Shown: positions 30,894 through 40,540, numbered from the stretch's first letter. The stretch: 64,000 nt of DNA from Halorarius halobius (GCF_024298865.1 NZ_CP101161.1:2501227-2565226); one strand, 5' to 3'. Numbers and translations are program-made. Notes: generated from the letters alone by a model not told the origin.

Positions 30894-32765
30894 TTACTCC
30901 CTGTCGTCGACGGCGCGCTCCTCGTTTCGGTCCACGCTCTCCGCCTCTCGTTCCCGGACTCTGATGCCCTTCCCCTGGAGGTGCCGGGTCCGCGAGCGTG
31001 CGAACTCCTCTTCCTCGGTGCCGCGGGTCGCCAGCACGTACATCCGGGCCTTCCCGACGGGCCGCATCGTCCGCCCCGCCCGCTGTGCGCCCTGTCGGCG
31101 ACTCCCGCCGAGACCGGAGGCGGCGATGGCTACCTCCGCACCCGGCAGGTCGATGCCCTCGTCGCCGACGCGGGAGACGACCAGCACGTCGCGCGGCCCG
31201 TTGCGGAACTCGTCGAACAACTTGCGGCGACGCGCGTGGGGCATCTCCCCGGAGACGAACGGGACGCCCAACTGCTCGGCGATGGCTTCGCCCTGCTCGA
31301 TGAACTCCACGAACACCAGCGTCTTCGCGCCGGGGTGGTCCCGGCGGATGGCCTCGATTTCCCGGACCTTGGCGGGGTTCTCGGCGGCCGCCTGCCGGCG
31401 GTCGTGACCCACCGCGTCGGCGTACTGCTCGGCGTGGGCGTCGTCGGCGAAGGGAACGAGCCGTATCTCTATCTCCGGTTCCGCGACGTAGCCGGCGTCG
31501 AACAGCGCCGCCCAGTTGGTGCCGATGGGCGGCCCGATGAGCGTGAATATCTCCCGTTGCTTGTCGTCCTCGCGGATGGGGGTCGCCGACAGGCCGAGCC
31601 GTGATTTGGCCTGCAGGTCGGCGCTCCGCCGGTGGATGGGCGAGGGGATGTGGTGCACCTCGTCGTAGACGATGAGGCCCCACTTCCGGTCGTCGAACAG
31701 GTGGCGGTGACGGTCCATCCCCGCTGTCTGGTACGTCGCTATCGTCACCGGCCGGATTTGCTTGGTGCCGCCGTGGTACTCGCCTATCTGTTCGGGTGCG
31801 AGCGACGTGTGTTCCAGCAGGGTGTCAGTCCACTGGGCGGCGAGTTCCCGCCCAGGCACCAGTATCAGCGTCTCGCCCTCGACGGCGGCCATGACGCCCA
31901 TCGCGGCCACCGTCTTCCCCGACCCGGGCGGGCCGACGAGGATGCCCGCCTGCTTGTCGACGAACCGTTTCACCCACTCCTGCTGGTAGTCGCGGAGGTC
32001 GACCTCGAGGTCGACAGGCAGGTCCTCGCCGGTGTCGAGATGGCGCTCGTCGAGCACCGGGTAGCCCGCCTCGTACAGCGCGCGCTTGACCGCGGCGACC
32101 GACTCCTCGGCGACCCACGCCTCCGTGTCGGAGATGCGGGCGCGTAGCTGTCCCTCCTCCAGTTCCTGCTCGGCGATATTTCCGAGGAGGTCCGCGCTCT
32201 CGGCTTCAAGCACCGTGTAGCCGTCCTCGTGGGAGAACAGCCGGAACTTCCGGGCGCGCTCCCACTGGCTTCGGACCCACTCTTCGAGCGGCTCCGACCG
32301 CGTGCCGAGCGCCTGCCGCATCGTCCGCTGGAGCCCCTCGAACCGGTCGTGGGGCGCACTCCAGACATCCGCCTCGCGCACCTCGTACACGTAGCCGGCT
32401 TCGCGGTTGGCGTCCGCGAGGTGGGCGAACTGCGACAGTTGCGCGCGGGTGAACTGCGATGGCCGGTCCGCGACCACCTCTCGGCGCTTCGGGAACACGA
32501 CGACCCGCTCGCGGTCGGCGGTCTCCTTGTAGTCGGCCGGGAACCAGACCGTCGGGTCGCGCTCCACGTCCACGGAGTCGACCCGGCCGTCGTCGGCGAG
32601 GCGGTCCAGCGCCGCGACGGCCTCGGCCTGGGTGCAGTCGCGCTCGCGGGCGAGTTCCGTGGCGGTCACGACCGGGCGGCCCACCGCCTCCAGCGCGTCG
32701 TAGAAGTCGTCGATGGGGATGTCCGGGCTGTCGTCCGCGGGCGCGGACGGATCCTCGTCGGTCAC
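30894..32765 (-). CDS. rad25: XPB/Rad25-type DNA helicase
   Basis: 623 residues from a GTG at 32765 (VTDEDPSAPADDSP). The N-terminal 200 residues include a winged-helix-like domain (FYDALEAVGRPVVTATELAR) and a damage-recognition-like region. Helicase motifs: I VGPPGSGKTVAAMG, Ia LVPGRELAAQW, II IVYDEVHHI, III LGLSATP, then TLVFVEFIEQG (IV), VVSRVGDEGIDLPGA (V) and QRAGRTMRPVGKA (VI). DEVH in motif II and the layout match archaeal XPB. It is divergent from nothing nearby and follows purD by 88 nt on the same strand. Confidence 0.92.
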   Translation of the reverse strand: MTDEDPSAPADDSPDIPIDDFYDALEAVGRPVVTATELARERDCTQAEAVAALDRLADDGRVDSVDVERDPTVWFPADYKETADRERVVVFPKRREVVADRPSQFTRAQLSQFAHLADANREAGYVYEVREADVWSAPHDRFEGLQRTMRQALGTRSEPLEEWVRSQWERARKFRLFSHEDGYTVLEAESADLLGNIAEQELEEGQLRARISDTEAWVAEESVAAVKRALYEAGYPVLDERHLDTGEDLPVDLEVDLRDYQQEWVKRFVDKQAGILVGPPGSGKTVAAMGVMAAVEGETLILVPGRELAAQWTDTLLEHTSLAPEQIGEYHGGTKQIRPVTIATYQTAGMDRHRHLFDDRKWGLIVYDEVHHIPSPIHRRSADLQAKSRLGLSATPIREDDKQREIFTLIGPPIGTNWAALFDAGYVAEPEIEIRLVPFADDAHAEQYADAVGHDRRQAAAENPAKVREIEAIRRDHPGAKTLVFVEFIEQGEAIAEQLGVPFVSGEMPHARRRKLFDEFRNGPRDVLVVSRVGDEGIDLPGAEVAIAASGLGGSRRQGAQRAGRTMRPVGKARMYVLATRGTEEEEFARSRTRHLQGKGIRVREREAESVDRNEERAVDDRE

Positions 32766-32853
32766 TGCGCCGGGGTAGGCGGCCGAGCGACAAAAGCGGC
32801 GCGCGTTCGACCGCAGGGGAGGCATCGGGGTGACGCTCGGTGAGCGGCGCGAG

Positions 32854-34149
32854 TTACTCGTCGCGCAGTTCCGCCATGTGGTCGATGCGGCTCTGCACCA
32901 CGTCGGGCTTCCCGATGTCGTGGCGGGAGCGAAGCCCCTCCTCGCCGGCCGCATCGAGTGCGGCCTCGGCTATCTCCTCGGCCTCGCTGATGGTGTCCGC
33001 CACGCCGACGACCGCAAAGGAGCGGGACGTGGTCGTGTAGATGCCGTCCTCCCGGGCGTCGACCGACGCGTAGAACAGCAGAGCGTCGCCCGCGCTATCC
33101 TCGTCGATGGTGACCTTCGTCCCCGAGCGGGGGTCCGTCGGGTACCCCTCCGGCACCGCGTACTTGCAGACGGTCGCTTGCTCCGCGAACACCGGTTCGG
33201 GGAGCGGGTCGCCGTCGCGCGCGGCGGTGACGAGGTCGACGAAGTCAGTCTCGAGGACGGGCAGGGTGTTCATCGCCTCGGGGTCGCCGAACCGGGCGTT
33301 GAACTCCACGATCTTCGGCCCCTCGCTCGTCAGCATGAACTGGCCGTAGAGGACGCCCTTGTAGTCGGGCATCGCGTCGACGACGGCCCGCATGATATCG
33401 ACGGCCGCGGCGTAGTCGTCGGCGTCCATGAAGGGGAGTTCGGGGGTGGCGTCGGAGTACGACCCCATCCCGCCGGTGTTGGGTCCCTCGTCGCCCTCGT
33501 AGGCGCGCTTGTGGTCCTGCACGGCCGGCGAGGGCCGCAGGTCACCGTTGGCGACGAACGCCTGCACCGTGAACTCCTCGCCGACGAGTCGCTCCTCGAG
33601 CACCACGCGGTCGTAGTCGCTGTCACGCAGGTACTGCTTCGCCTCCTCGGCGGTACACTGGTCGCCGATGACGCGCACGCCCTTCCCGCCCGTGAGACCC
33701 GCCGGCTTCACCGCGAGGTCGCCGTCGTACTCGTCGATGAACTCGCAGGCGCGGTCGGTGTCGTCGAACACCTCGTAGGCCGGATTTCCGGGGACGTCGT
33801 GCTGTTCGAGGAACTGCCGCTGGAAGCTCTTGTCCGTCTCGATGCGCGCCTCCGTCGAGTTGGGGGCAAAGGCGTACACGCCCGCGTCGTCGAGCGCGTC
33901 CGAGACGCCCTCCGCGAGCGGCGTCTCCGGGCCGACGACGGCGACGGTGGCCTCGACCGCCTCGGCGTAATCGACGACCGCGTCGGGGTCGTTCTCGTCG
34001 AGTTGCTCGAAGCCGGCCGCGAGCGACGCGATACCGGGGTTGCGGTTCGACGCACAGGCGAACAGCGTCGCGTCGTCCGAGGCCGCGACGGAACGGGCGA
34101 TGGCGTGCTCTCGGCCGCCGCCACCGACCAGCAGGACGGTCTCGCTCAT
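32854..34149 (-). CDS. purD: Phosphoribosylamine-glycine ligase
   Basis: 431 residues, ATP-grasp enzyme of purine synthesis (second step). N-terminus MSETVLLVGGGGREHAIARS, ATP-binding AVKPAGLTGGKGVRVIGDQ, VVLEERLVGEEFTVQAFVAN, PNTGGMGSYSDATPELPF, and IVEFNARFGDPEAMNTLPVL. Normal length. The preceding step, PurF, is at 45.5 kb. TATA-like ACATTTACAC at 34170-34179 on the minus strand lies about 25 bp upstream. Confidence 0.97.
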   Translation of the reverse strand: MSETVLLVGGGGREHAIARSVAASDDATLFACASNRNPGIASLAAGFEQLDENDPDAVVDYAEAVEATVAVVGPETPLAEGVSDALDDAGVYAFAPNSTEARIETDKSFQRQFLEQHDVPGNPAYEVFDDTDRACEFIDEYDGDLAVKPAGLTGGKGVRVIGDQCTAEEAKQYLRDSDYDRVVLEERLVGEEFTVQAFVANGDLRPSPAVQDHKRAYEGDEGPNTGGMGSYSDATPELPFMDADDYAAAVDIMRAVVDAMPDYKGVLYGQFMLTSEGPKIVEFNARFGDPEAMNTLPVLETDFVDLVTAARDGDPLPEPVFAEQATVCKYAVPEGYPTDPRSGTKVTIDEDSAGDALLFYASVDAREDGIYTTTSRSFAVVGVADTISEAEEIAEAALDAAGEEGLRSRHDIGKPDVVQSRIDHMAELRDE

Positions 34150-34164
34150 ACGCGGGATGGACGC

Positions 34165-34221
34165 ACACGAGAGTGTAAATGTTGCTTTGTTGCGGAGCGA
34201 AGTTGTACACGAGCGTGCAAT
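34165..34221. promoter_or_regulatory. Paired palindromic repeats between purD and the cyclase-family gene
   Basis: ACACGAGAGTGTAAAT (34165-34180) and ACACGAGCGTGCAAT (34207-34221) are near-identical direct repeats 42 bp apart. Each has palindromic character (ACAC-GAGA-GTGT and CACG-AG-CGTG). The first overlaps the purD TATA. They may be binding sites for one regulator. Confidence 0.4.
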
Positions 34222-34267
34222 GCGTCGCGCCCGAACGGCTATCCGCCGGCACCCACAAGCGGGACCC

Positions 34268-34930
34268 ATGCCGGAGTGGGTGGACCTCAGCCAGCCGTTC
34301 GACGCGGCCGCCGAGCACGGGGCGACGCCCCCGCCGGAGTTCGAGCAGGTGGCGACCGTCGCCGAGGACGGCGCGAGCGTCCAGTGGGTCGGCACCTCGA
34401 CCCACACGGGGACACACGTCGACGCGCCGGCCCATTTCCTCGCTGACGGCGCGACCATCGACGACCTCTCGCTCGACCGGTTCGCGGGGCCGGGGGTCGT
34501 CCTCGGCGTCGAGCGTGACGCCCCCGGCGAGATAGACGCCGCGGCCCTCGAAGAAGCCGAGACGGACGCCGGCGCGACCGTCGAATCGGGCGACGTGGTG
34601 GTCCTGCGGACCGGGTGGGGCGACCGCTACGGCGACGACGACTACGGCCGCTACCCGTGGCTCACGGGCGACGCGGCCGACTGGCTTCTGGAGCGGGAGG
34701 TGACACTGCTCGGCGTCGACACCCGCTCGCCGGACCGGCCGCGGACGATGCGGCCCGACGACTGGGACGCCTACCCGGTCCACCGACGCCTGCTGTCGGC
34801 GGGGACGCTCATCGCCGAGAACCTCCGGGTCCCCGAGTGGCTGGTCGGGGAGCGCGTCACGGTGCGGGGGTTCCCGGTGAATCTCCGCAGAGGCGACGGC
34901 GCTCCGGCCCGGTTCGTCGCCCGGCGGTAG
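34268..34930 (+). CDS. Cyclase-family metal hydrolase (kynurenine formamidase-like)
   Basis: 220 residues. Metal-binding signature STHTGTHVDAPAHF (H-x-G-T-H-x-D-x-P-x-H), then VVLRTGWGDRYGDDD, LLGVDTRSPDRPRTM and a conserved H in YPVHRRLLSAGTLIAENL. Family members are Mn/Zn amidohydrolases or esterases such as kynurenine formamidase. The substrate cannot be assigned. The internal ATG at 34268 gives a compact N-terminus starting MPEWVDLSQPFDA. Confidence 0.9.
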   Translation: MPEWVDLSQPFDAAAEHGATPPPEFEQVATVAEDGASVQWVGTSTHTGTHVDAPAHFLADGATIDDLSLDRFAGPGVVLGVERDAPGEIDAAALEEAETDAGATVESGDVVVLRTGWGDRYGDDDYGRYPWLTGDAADWLLEREVTLLGVDTRSPDRPRTMRPDDWDAYPVHRRLLSAGTLIAENLRVPEWLVGERVTVRGFPVNLRRGDGAPARFVARR

Positions 34931-34972
34931 CGCCACCCGTACCGCTTTGGCCGTGGCTGTCGTTGCACGCGC

Positions 34973-36403
34973 ATGGAGGAGTACGACCTCGTCGTCGTCG
35001 GGAGCGGGTCCGGACTGGACGTGGCGAACGCCGCCGCGAACAGCGGGTGGGACGTGGCCGTCGTCGAGAAGGGACCGCTCGGCGGCACCTGTCTGAATCG
35101 GGGGTGTATCCCCTCGAAACATCTGCTCCACCACGCCGACGTGGCGCGGACCATACATCGGGCCGACGAGTACCACATCGACGCGCGCATCGAGAGCGTC
35201 GACTTCGAGACCATCGTGGAGTCGGTGAACGCGGAGGTGGACACCGACAGCGACGGCATCGAGCAGGGCTGGCGGGAGGCCGACGACCGGACGCTCGTGC
35301 AGGGCGAGGCGCGGTTCGTCGACGAGCGCACGCTCGCGGTCGACGACCGGGAACTCCGCGGCGAGCACGTCGTCGTCGCCGTCGGCACCCGGCCCGCGAT
35401 TCCGCCCATCGACGGCATCGAGGACGTGCCGTATCTCACCAGCACGGAGGCGCTCCGCCTGACCGAGCGGCCCGACTCGCTCGTGGTGGTGGGTGGTGGT
35501 TACATCGCGGCGGAACTCGGCCACTTCTTCGGCACGTTCGGAACCGACGTGACCGTCGTCGGCCGGCGTCCCCACCTGCTTCCGGAGACTGACCCCGAGG
35601 TAGGCGACGCGTTCACGGAGGCGTTCGCCCGTCGGCACACCGTCTACACGGGGTACGAGGCCACGGCCGTCGAGGCCACCGACGACGGCCTCCGCCTCAC
35701 GGCCCGCGAGTGGCCCGACGGCGACGGGGAGGTGACCGTCGAGGCCGACGAACTGCTCGTCGCGGCGGGCCGCCGCCCGAACACGGACCTGCTGGACGCG
35801 GCGGCGGGCGGCGTCGATACCGACGACGCGGGGTTCGTCGACACCGACGACTACCTGCGGACCAGCGCCGAGAACGTGTGGGCGCTCGGCGACGTGGTGG
35901 GCGAGTACCTGCTGAAACACAGCGCGAACCACGAGGCGAGCACGGTCGCGCGGAACCTCCTCGGCGACGAACTGGACCCGGTCGACTACACCGCGATGCC
36001 GTACGGCGTGTTCGCCGCCCCGGAGGTGGCGGGCGTCGGTGCGACGAGCGACGATCTGCGCGAAGCGGGACGACGCTATGCGGTCCGGACGTACCCGTAC
36101 ACGGGGACGGCTCGCGGACAGGCGTACCACGCCGACGAGGGATTGGCGACGGTGCTGGTCGACCCCGACGACGCCACCATCCTCGGCTGTCACGTCGTCG
36201 GTCCCGAGGCGACCAGTCTGATACAGGAGGTGGTGGTCTCGATGAAAGCGGGGAGCGGCACCGTCCGCGACGTCCGCGAGAGCGTCCACATCCACCCCGC
36301 GATGACCGAGGTGATAGGGCGGGCGTTCTCCGGGCAGTTCCGCCTGCCGGAGCATCTCCACGACCACGGCCACGAGGAGCACGACCACGGCCACGGCGAC
36401 TGA
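34973..36403 (+). CDS. Orphan flavin disulfide reductase (dihydrolipoamide dehydrogenase/mycothione reductase-like)
   Basis: 476 residues. FAD fold LVVVGSGSGLDVANAAANSG, redox-active GPLGGTCLNRGCIPSKHLLH, NAD fold VVVGGGYIAAELGHFFGTFG, FAD-binding NVWALGDVVGE, and the dimerisation-domain active-site His in VHIHPAMTEVIGRAF. The C-terminus ends with a His-rich tail (HLHDHGHEEHDHGHGD) that may bind metal. No 2-oxoacid dehydrogenase E1/E2 genes are nearby, so it is not part of such an operon. It could reduce a low-molecular-weight thiol disulfide, which fits the neighbouring thioredoxin-fold protein. Confidence 0.9.
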   Translation: MEEYDLVVVGSGSGLDVANAAANSGWDVAVVEKGPLGGTCLNRGCIPSKHLLHHADVARTIHRADEYHIDARIESVDFETIVESVNAEVDTDSDGIEQGWREADDRTLVQGEARFVDERTLAVDDRELRGEHVVVAVGTRPAIPPIDGIEDVPYLTSTEALRLTERPDSLVVVGGGYIAAELGHFFGTFGTDVTVVGRRPHLLPETDPEVGDAFTEAFARRHTVYTGYEATAVEATDDGLRLTAREWPDGDGEVTVEADELLVAAGRRPNTDLLDAAAGGVDTDDAGFVDTDDYLRTSAENVWALGDVVGEYLLKHSANHEASTVARNLLGDELDPVDYTAMPYGVFAAPEVAGVGATSDDLREAGRRYAVRTYPYTGTARGQAYHADEGLATVLVDPDDATILGCHVVGPEATSLIQEVVVSMKAGSGTVRDVRESVHIHPAMTEVIGRAFSGQFRLPEHLHDHGHEEHDHGHGD

Positions 36404-36448
36404 GGCCGCGGGCCGGGGACTTACGAGTCACAGTTCCCAAGAGGGACC

Positions 36449-38557
36449 ATGACCGGCCCGACGGACCGCAACCGCCTCGACGAGGAGGCGTCGCCGTATC
36501 TCCAACAGCACGCCGACAACCCGGTGAACTGGCAACCCTGGGACGACGCCGCGCTGTCGGCCGCGCGCGAGAACGACCGCCCCATCTTCCTCTCTATCGG
36601 CTACTCGGCGTGTCACTGGTGTCACGTCATGGAAGAGGAGAGTTTCGCGGACGAGGAGGTCGCCCGCCTGCTCAACGAGCAGTTCGTTCCCATCAAGGTG
36701 GACCGCGAGGAGCGACCGGACCTCGACTCGCTGTACATCACGGTCTGCCAGCAGGTGCGGGGGCAGGCGGGGTGGCCGCTGTCGGCGTTCCTGACGCCCG
36801 AGGGCGAGCCGTTCTACGTCGGGACGTACTTCCCGAAGGAACCGAAGCGCGGCCAGCCGGGGTTCCTGCAACTGTTGCAGGACGTGGCCGCGGCGTGGAA
36901 CGACCCCGCGGAGCGTCCGGACCTGGAGGACCGGGCCGACCAGTGGGCCGCCGCCGCCCGCGGCGAACTGGAGGACGTGCCCGACCAGCCGGGGGAGGTG
37001 CCCGGCGACGAGTTCCTCGGGAGCGCCGCCGGTGACGTGCTCCGGAGCGCCGACCGCCAGCACGGCGGGTTCGGCCGCGGCCAGAAGTTCCCGCAACCGG
37101 GGCGGGTTCACCTGCTCCTGCGTGCGTGGGACCGCGACGGCCGCGAGGAGTACCGCGAGGTGGCCACCGAGACGCTCGACGCGATGGCCGACAGGGGGTT
37201 GTACGACCACCTCGGCGGCGGCTTCCACCGCTACTGCACCGACCGCGAGTGGGTCGTCCCCCACTTCGAGAAGATGCTGTACGACCAGGCCGAGATAACC
37301 CGGGCGTTCCTGGCCGGCTATCAGGTCACGGGCGAGCAGCGGTACGCCGACCGCGTGACGGAGACGCTCGAATTCGTCCGGCGGGAACTCCAGCACCCAG
37401 ACGGCGGGTTCTACTCGACGCTGGACGCCCGCTCCGAGTGGGACGGGGAACAGGAGGAGGGCGCGTTCTACGTCTGGACGCCCGAGCAGGTCGACGCCGC
37501 AGTCGAGGACGACACCGACGCCGACCTGTTCCGGGCGCGCTACGGGGTGACCGAGGCCGGCAACTTCGAGGGGGACACCGTGCTGACCGTCAGCGCAAGC
37601 GTCGACGACCTCGCCGCCGAGTTCGACCTGCCTACCGACGAGATGGCGGAGCGCCTCGAACGCGCCGAGACGCAGGCGCTCGCCCACCGCGAGGGGTGGC
37701 CCCGGCCGGCCCGCGACGAGAAGGTGCTGGCGGGGTGGAACGGGCTGATGGTGTCGGCGTTCGCGGAGGCCGGTCTCGTCCTCGATTCCTCGTACGCCGA
37801 AGTGGCCGCCGACGCGCTGGCGTTCGTCCGCCAGCGGCTGTGGGACGCCGACACCGGAACTCTCCACCGCCGCTGGAAGGACGGCGACGTGACGGCCGAC
37901 GCGTATCTCGAAGACTACGCCTTTCTCGCACGGGGCGCGCTCCACACGTACGAGGCGACCGGCGACGTCGAGCATCTCGCGTTCGCGCTGGAGTTGGCGC
38001 GGGCCATCGAGCGGGACTTCTGGGACCCCGAACGCGAGACCCTCTACTTCACGCCCGCCTCCGGCGAGGACCTGGTCGCGCGGCCACAGGAGGTGACCGA
38101 CGCCTCGACGCCATCCAGCACGGGCGTCGCCGTCGAGACGCTGGACGCGCTCTCGGGGTTCACGAGCGACGAGGCGTTCGCCGCCATCGCCGAGCGAGTG
38201 GTCGAGACCCACGCCGAACGGCTCGAATCCAACCCGGTTCAACACGCGGCGCTGACGCTGGCGGCGGACGCGCTCGCCGTCGGCCGCCTGGAACTCACGG
38301 TGGCGGCCGACGCACTCCCCGACGCGTGGCGGGAGACGCTCGCGGCGCGGTATCTCCCCCTGCGGTTGCTGTCGGTGCGGCCGCCGACCGAGGACGGACT
38401 GGAGCCGTGGCTCGACGCGCTGGGCCTCGAGGAGGCACCGCCCGTCTGGGCCGGCCGCGAGGCCCGCGACGGCGAACCGACGGTGTACGCCTGCCGCTCG
38501 CGGGTGTGTTCGCCGCCACAGAACTCGCTGGTCGAGGCGCTCGACTGGGAGCCCTGA
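36449..38557 (+). CDS. YyaL/SSP411-type thioredoxin-fold protein with glycosidase-like barrel
   Basis: 702 residues. The N-terminal thioredoxin-like domain has SPYLQQHADNPVNWQPWDDA, IFLSIGYSACHWCHVMEEES (the C-H-W-C active site near residue 57) and VRGQAGWPLSAFLTPEG. The remaining 500 residues form an (alpha/alpha) six-barrel: GLYDHLGGGFHRYCTDREWV, VPHFEKMLYDQAEITRAFLA, and VLAGWNGLMVSAFAEAGLVL. Typical of the widespread YyaL/spermatogenesis-associated protein 20 family, whose function is unknown. The flavin disulfide reductase ends 45 nt upstream, possibly a redox partner. Confidence 0.95.
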   Translation: MTGPTDRNRLDEEASPYLQQHADNPVNWQPWDDAALSAARENDRPIFLSIGYSACHWCHVMEEESFADEEVARLLNEQFVPIKVDREERPDLDSLYITVCQQVRGQAGWPLSAFLTPEGEPFYVGTYFPKEPKRGQPGFLQLLQDVAAAWNDPAERPDLEDRADQWAAAARGELEDVPDQPGEVPGDEFLGSAAGDVLRSADRQHGGFGRGQKFPQPGRVHLLLRAWDRDGREEYREVATETLDAMADRGLYDHLGGGFHRYCTDREWVVPHFEKMLYDQAEITRAFLAGYQVTGEQRYADRVTETLEFVRRELQHPDGGFYSTLDARSEWDGEQEEGAFYVWTPEQVDAAVEDDTDADLFRARYGVTEAGNFEGDTVLTVSASVDDLAAEFDLPTDEMAERLERAETQALAHREGWPRPARDEKVLAGWNGLMVSAFAEAGLVLDSSYAEVAADALAFVRQRLWDADTGTLHRRWKDGDVTADAYLEDYAFLARGALHTYEATGDVEHLAFALELARAIERDFWDPERETLYFTPASGEDLVARPQEVTDASTPSSTGVAVETLDALSGFTSDEAFAAIAERVVETHAERLESNPVQHAALTLAADALAVGRLELTVAADALPDAWRETLAARYLPLRLLSVRPPTEDGLEPWLDALGLEEAPPVWAGREARDGEPTVYACRSRVCSPPQNSLVEALDWEP

Positions 38558-39514
38558 TTACGGCTCGGCGGGCACGCGCGCCAGCCACGCGGCGGGGTCG
38601 TCGAGTTCCTCGTCGGTCGGCAGATAGTCGGGGTCCGACCAGACGACGCTGGCGCCGTGGACGCCGCGCTCGTCGGCGACGCGCTCGAAGAACGCCTTCC
38701 CGCGCTCGTACTGGCGGCGCTTCATCCCCAGGCCGAGCAGGCGGCGGACGAGTTTCCCGATGGGGCCGCGTCCGCGGCGTCGCGCCTCCAGTTTCTCCCG
38801 GAGGTCGGCGTACTCGCTGTCGAACGCGCGGTCCATCACGAGTTCCGCGTACCCCTCGACGGCGGTCATGGTGACGTTCACCTCCTGCAGGGCGTCGCGG
38901 TTCAGCCGGCCCTCGGTCAGCGCCTCGATGCCCTCCTGCATCTGGCTTTCGAGGTGGGTCGACAGCCAGGGGGCGGCGCCGAACTCGGCGGCGTGTGCGA
39001 CCTCGTGGAACGCTATCCACCGCCGGAAGCGGTCCTCGTCGACGTCCAGCAGGCCCGCAACCCGCCCGATGTTCGGGTGGACGAAGTAGAGCGCGTGGTC
39101 GTCGCCGTCGGCAAGAAGCAGGGGGTCGTACTGGCCGAGGACGTTGTTGGCCAGAAAGGCGAGCATCAACCCCATCGTCCCGGTGTTGACGGTGCGGGCG
39201 ACGCCGGGGACCATCCCGGTCTGGCCTTCGAGCGGCGCCATCACGCGCCGGAACGTGTCGACGTTGGCGTCTATCCAGTGGTGGCGGTGCTGGACCTCGA
39301 CCGTGTCCGGCAGGTCGAACTCGACGGCCGCCACCTCGCGGACCCGGTCGCGGGCCTCGCGCACGTCGCGGGCGTACCCGGCCCGCTGTGTCTCCGAGAG
39401 CGCCACGCTCCCCGGGTCGGTGGCCGCCTTCGCGGCCTCCGCGGCCGCCGCCCAGTCGATGGGCCGGTCGCCGGAACTGTCGGCGACGGCCCGAACCACG
39501 CGATACAGACTCAC
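38558..39514 (-). CDS. DUF2342 zinc metalloprotease-like protein
   Basis: 318 residues from a GTG at 39514 (VSLYRVVRAVADSSG). The family is annotated as zinc-dependent metalloprotease/coenzyme F420 biosynthesis-associated. Visible: RHHWIDANVDTFRRVMAPLE, VARTVNTGTMGLMLAFLANN, YFVHPNIGRVAGLLDVDEDR, and RWIAFHEVAHAAEFGAAPWL with the HExxH zinc site. The long in-frame upstream extension is Arg/Pro-rich and rejected. A TATA-like TCTATACGC at 39537-39545 lies about 27 bp upstream, supporting GTG. The stop abuts the YyaL gene. Confidence 0.88.
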   Translation of the reverse strand: MSLYRVVRAVADSSGDRPIDWAAAAEAAKAATDPGSVALSETQRAGYARDVREARDRVREVAAVEFDLPDTVEVQHRHHWIDANVDTFRRVMAPLEGQTGMVPGVARTVNTGTMGLMLAFLANNVLGQYDPLLLADGDDHALYFVHPNIGRVAGLLDVDEDRFRRWIAFHEVAHAAEFGAAPWLSTHLESQMQEGIEALTEGRLNRDALQEVNVTMTAVEGYAELVMDRAFDSEYADLREKLEARRRGRGPIGKLVRRLLGLGMKRRQYERGKAFFERVADERGVHGASVVWSDPDYLPTDEELDDPAAWLARVPAEP

Positions 39515-39670
39515 GGATGAAGGTTCGTCGTTGCGCGTATAGACCTTCCGGGGGCCCGTTCGATGGGTGGAATTTTCGTCGTAGCGGTCGAAGCGCGGTT
39601 CGTGCCGTTCTTCCTCGGCCACGGGCATCGGGCGTTCTGGGCTCGCCACGCCGACCCCGAGTGACGGCCG

Positions 39671-40252
39671 CTACGCCCGTTCCGGCGGGTCGAATGCCGC
39701 CCCGTCGACGGCGTATCGGTACTGGTCGACCGGCTCACCGGCACGCGTGCTGAGCGCGCGGAACGGTCCCGCGACGCGGCCACCGAACTGGTCGGCGTAC
39801 CGTTCGGCGGCGGCCCACGCCCGCTCGTTGTCGGCGTCGAATCCGAGTTCCAGCAGGTCGACGTCCAGTCGTTCGAACGCGACACGGCCGAGCGTCGCCA
39901 CCACGTCGCCGGCGACGCCTTCCCCCCAGAACGGTCGGTCGAGGACGACGCCTATCTCCGCAGTCCGGCGGTCCCAGTCCGGCTGGAGGTCCGCGTAGCC
40001 CGCGAACGCGTCGTCGGCGCGAACGACGTACGAGAAGCTCTCGAACTCGTCCCACATCGCGTCGAGCGCGGCCACGCGGTCGGCGACGGCCCCGGCCGTC
40101 TGGTCGGGGTCGAGGTCGAGGTGGGCGAACACCGCCGGGTCGCAGTCGCGCCAGAACCGGTACCAGTCCCGGAGGTCGGCCCGTTCGGGCGCGAGGCGGG
40201 CAAGCGTCACCGGCCCCACGGCGAGACGCTCGGGGACCGACGCGTCGGTCAT
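39671..40252 (-). CDS. GNAT-family N-acetyltransferase
   Basis: 193 residues from [14 protein letters not shown]. The pattern is a RimJ/RimL-like [64 protein letters not shown] with the acetyl-CoA loop (usually R/Q-x-x-G-x-G/A, here F-W-G-E-G-V-A), and [20 protein letters not shown] (the N-x-x-S/A helix). It probably acetylates a protein N-terminus or small amine. It stands alone, divergent from the small Cys protein. Confidence 0.85.
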   Translation of the reverse strand: MTDASVPERLAVGPVTLARLAPERADLRDWYRFWRDCDPAVFAHLDLDPDQTAGAVADRVAALDAMWDEFESFSYVVRADDAFAGYADLQPDWDRRTAEIGVVLDRPFWGEGVAGDVVATLGRVAFERLDVDLLELGFDADNERAWAAAERYADQFGGRVAGPFRALSTRAGEPVDQYRYAVDGAAFDPPERA

Positions 40253-40366
40253 GGTTTCGGCTACGAGACGGTTCGGTTTCAGTCGTTCCCTACCCACCGA
40301 TACCCACGTCACCCCGTGACATCGGTGCCCGCGAACGCCTATGTGACTCGGTCACGCACGTCCGGT

Positions 40367-40540
40367 ATGGTCTGTCCACATCTGGAGTACCGGCGCGAGG
40401 CCGACGGCCGGTCGTTCGACGCCGAGCGAGCGTACTGTGGCCTCGCGGAGCAGTTCGTCGAACCGATGCGTGCCGACATCTGCAACGACCGCTACGAGTT
40501 ACACCACGCCGACCACTGCGAGATATACCGGAAGGGATGA
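40367..40540 (+). CDS. Small Cys/His protein coupled to the BKACE gene
   Basis: 57 residues: [57 protein letters not shown]. Four Cys (positions 3, 24, 39, 51) and several His could bind a metal or Fe-S cluster; the spacing is not that of a standard ribbon. Its TGA overlaps the next ATG (ATGA), so it is translationally coupled to the BKACE enzyme. No family assigned. Confidence 0.75.
   Translation: MVCPHLEYRREADGRSFDAERAYCGLAEQFVEPMRADICNDRYELHHADHCEIYRKG

Noticed and set aside
33623-36394. 923-codon open frame on the minus strand
   Set aside because: It lies opposite purD/cyclase/disulfide-reductase genes with clear motifs, and reads as His/Arg/Val-rich shadow sequence produced by high G+C third positions.
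36428-38245. 605-codon minus-strand frame antisense to the YyaL gene
   Set aside because: Shadow of a gene with a complete thioredoxin active site.
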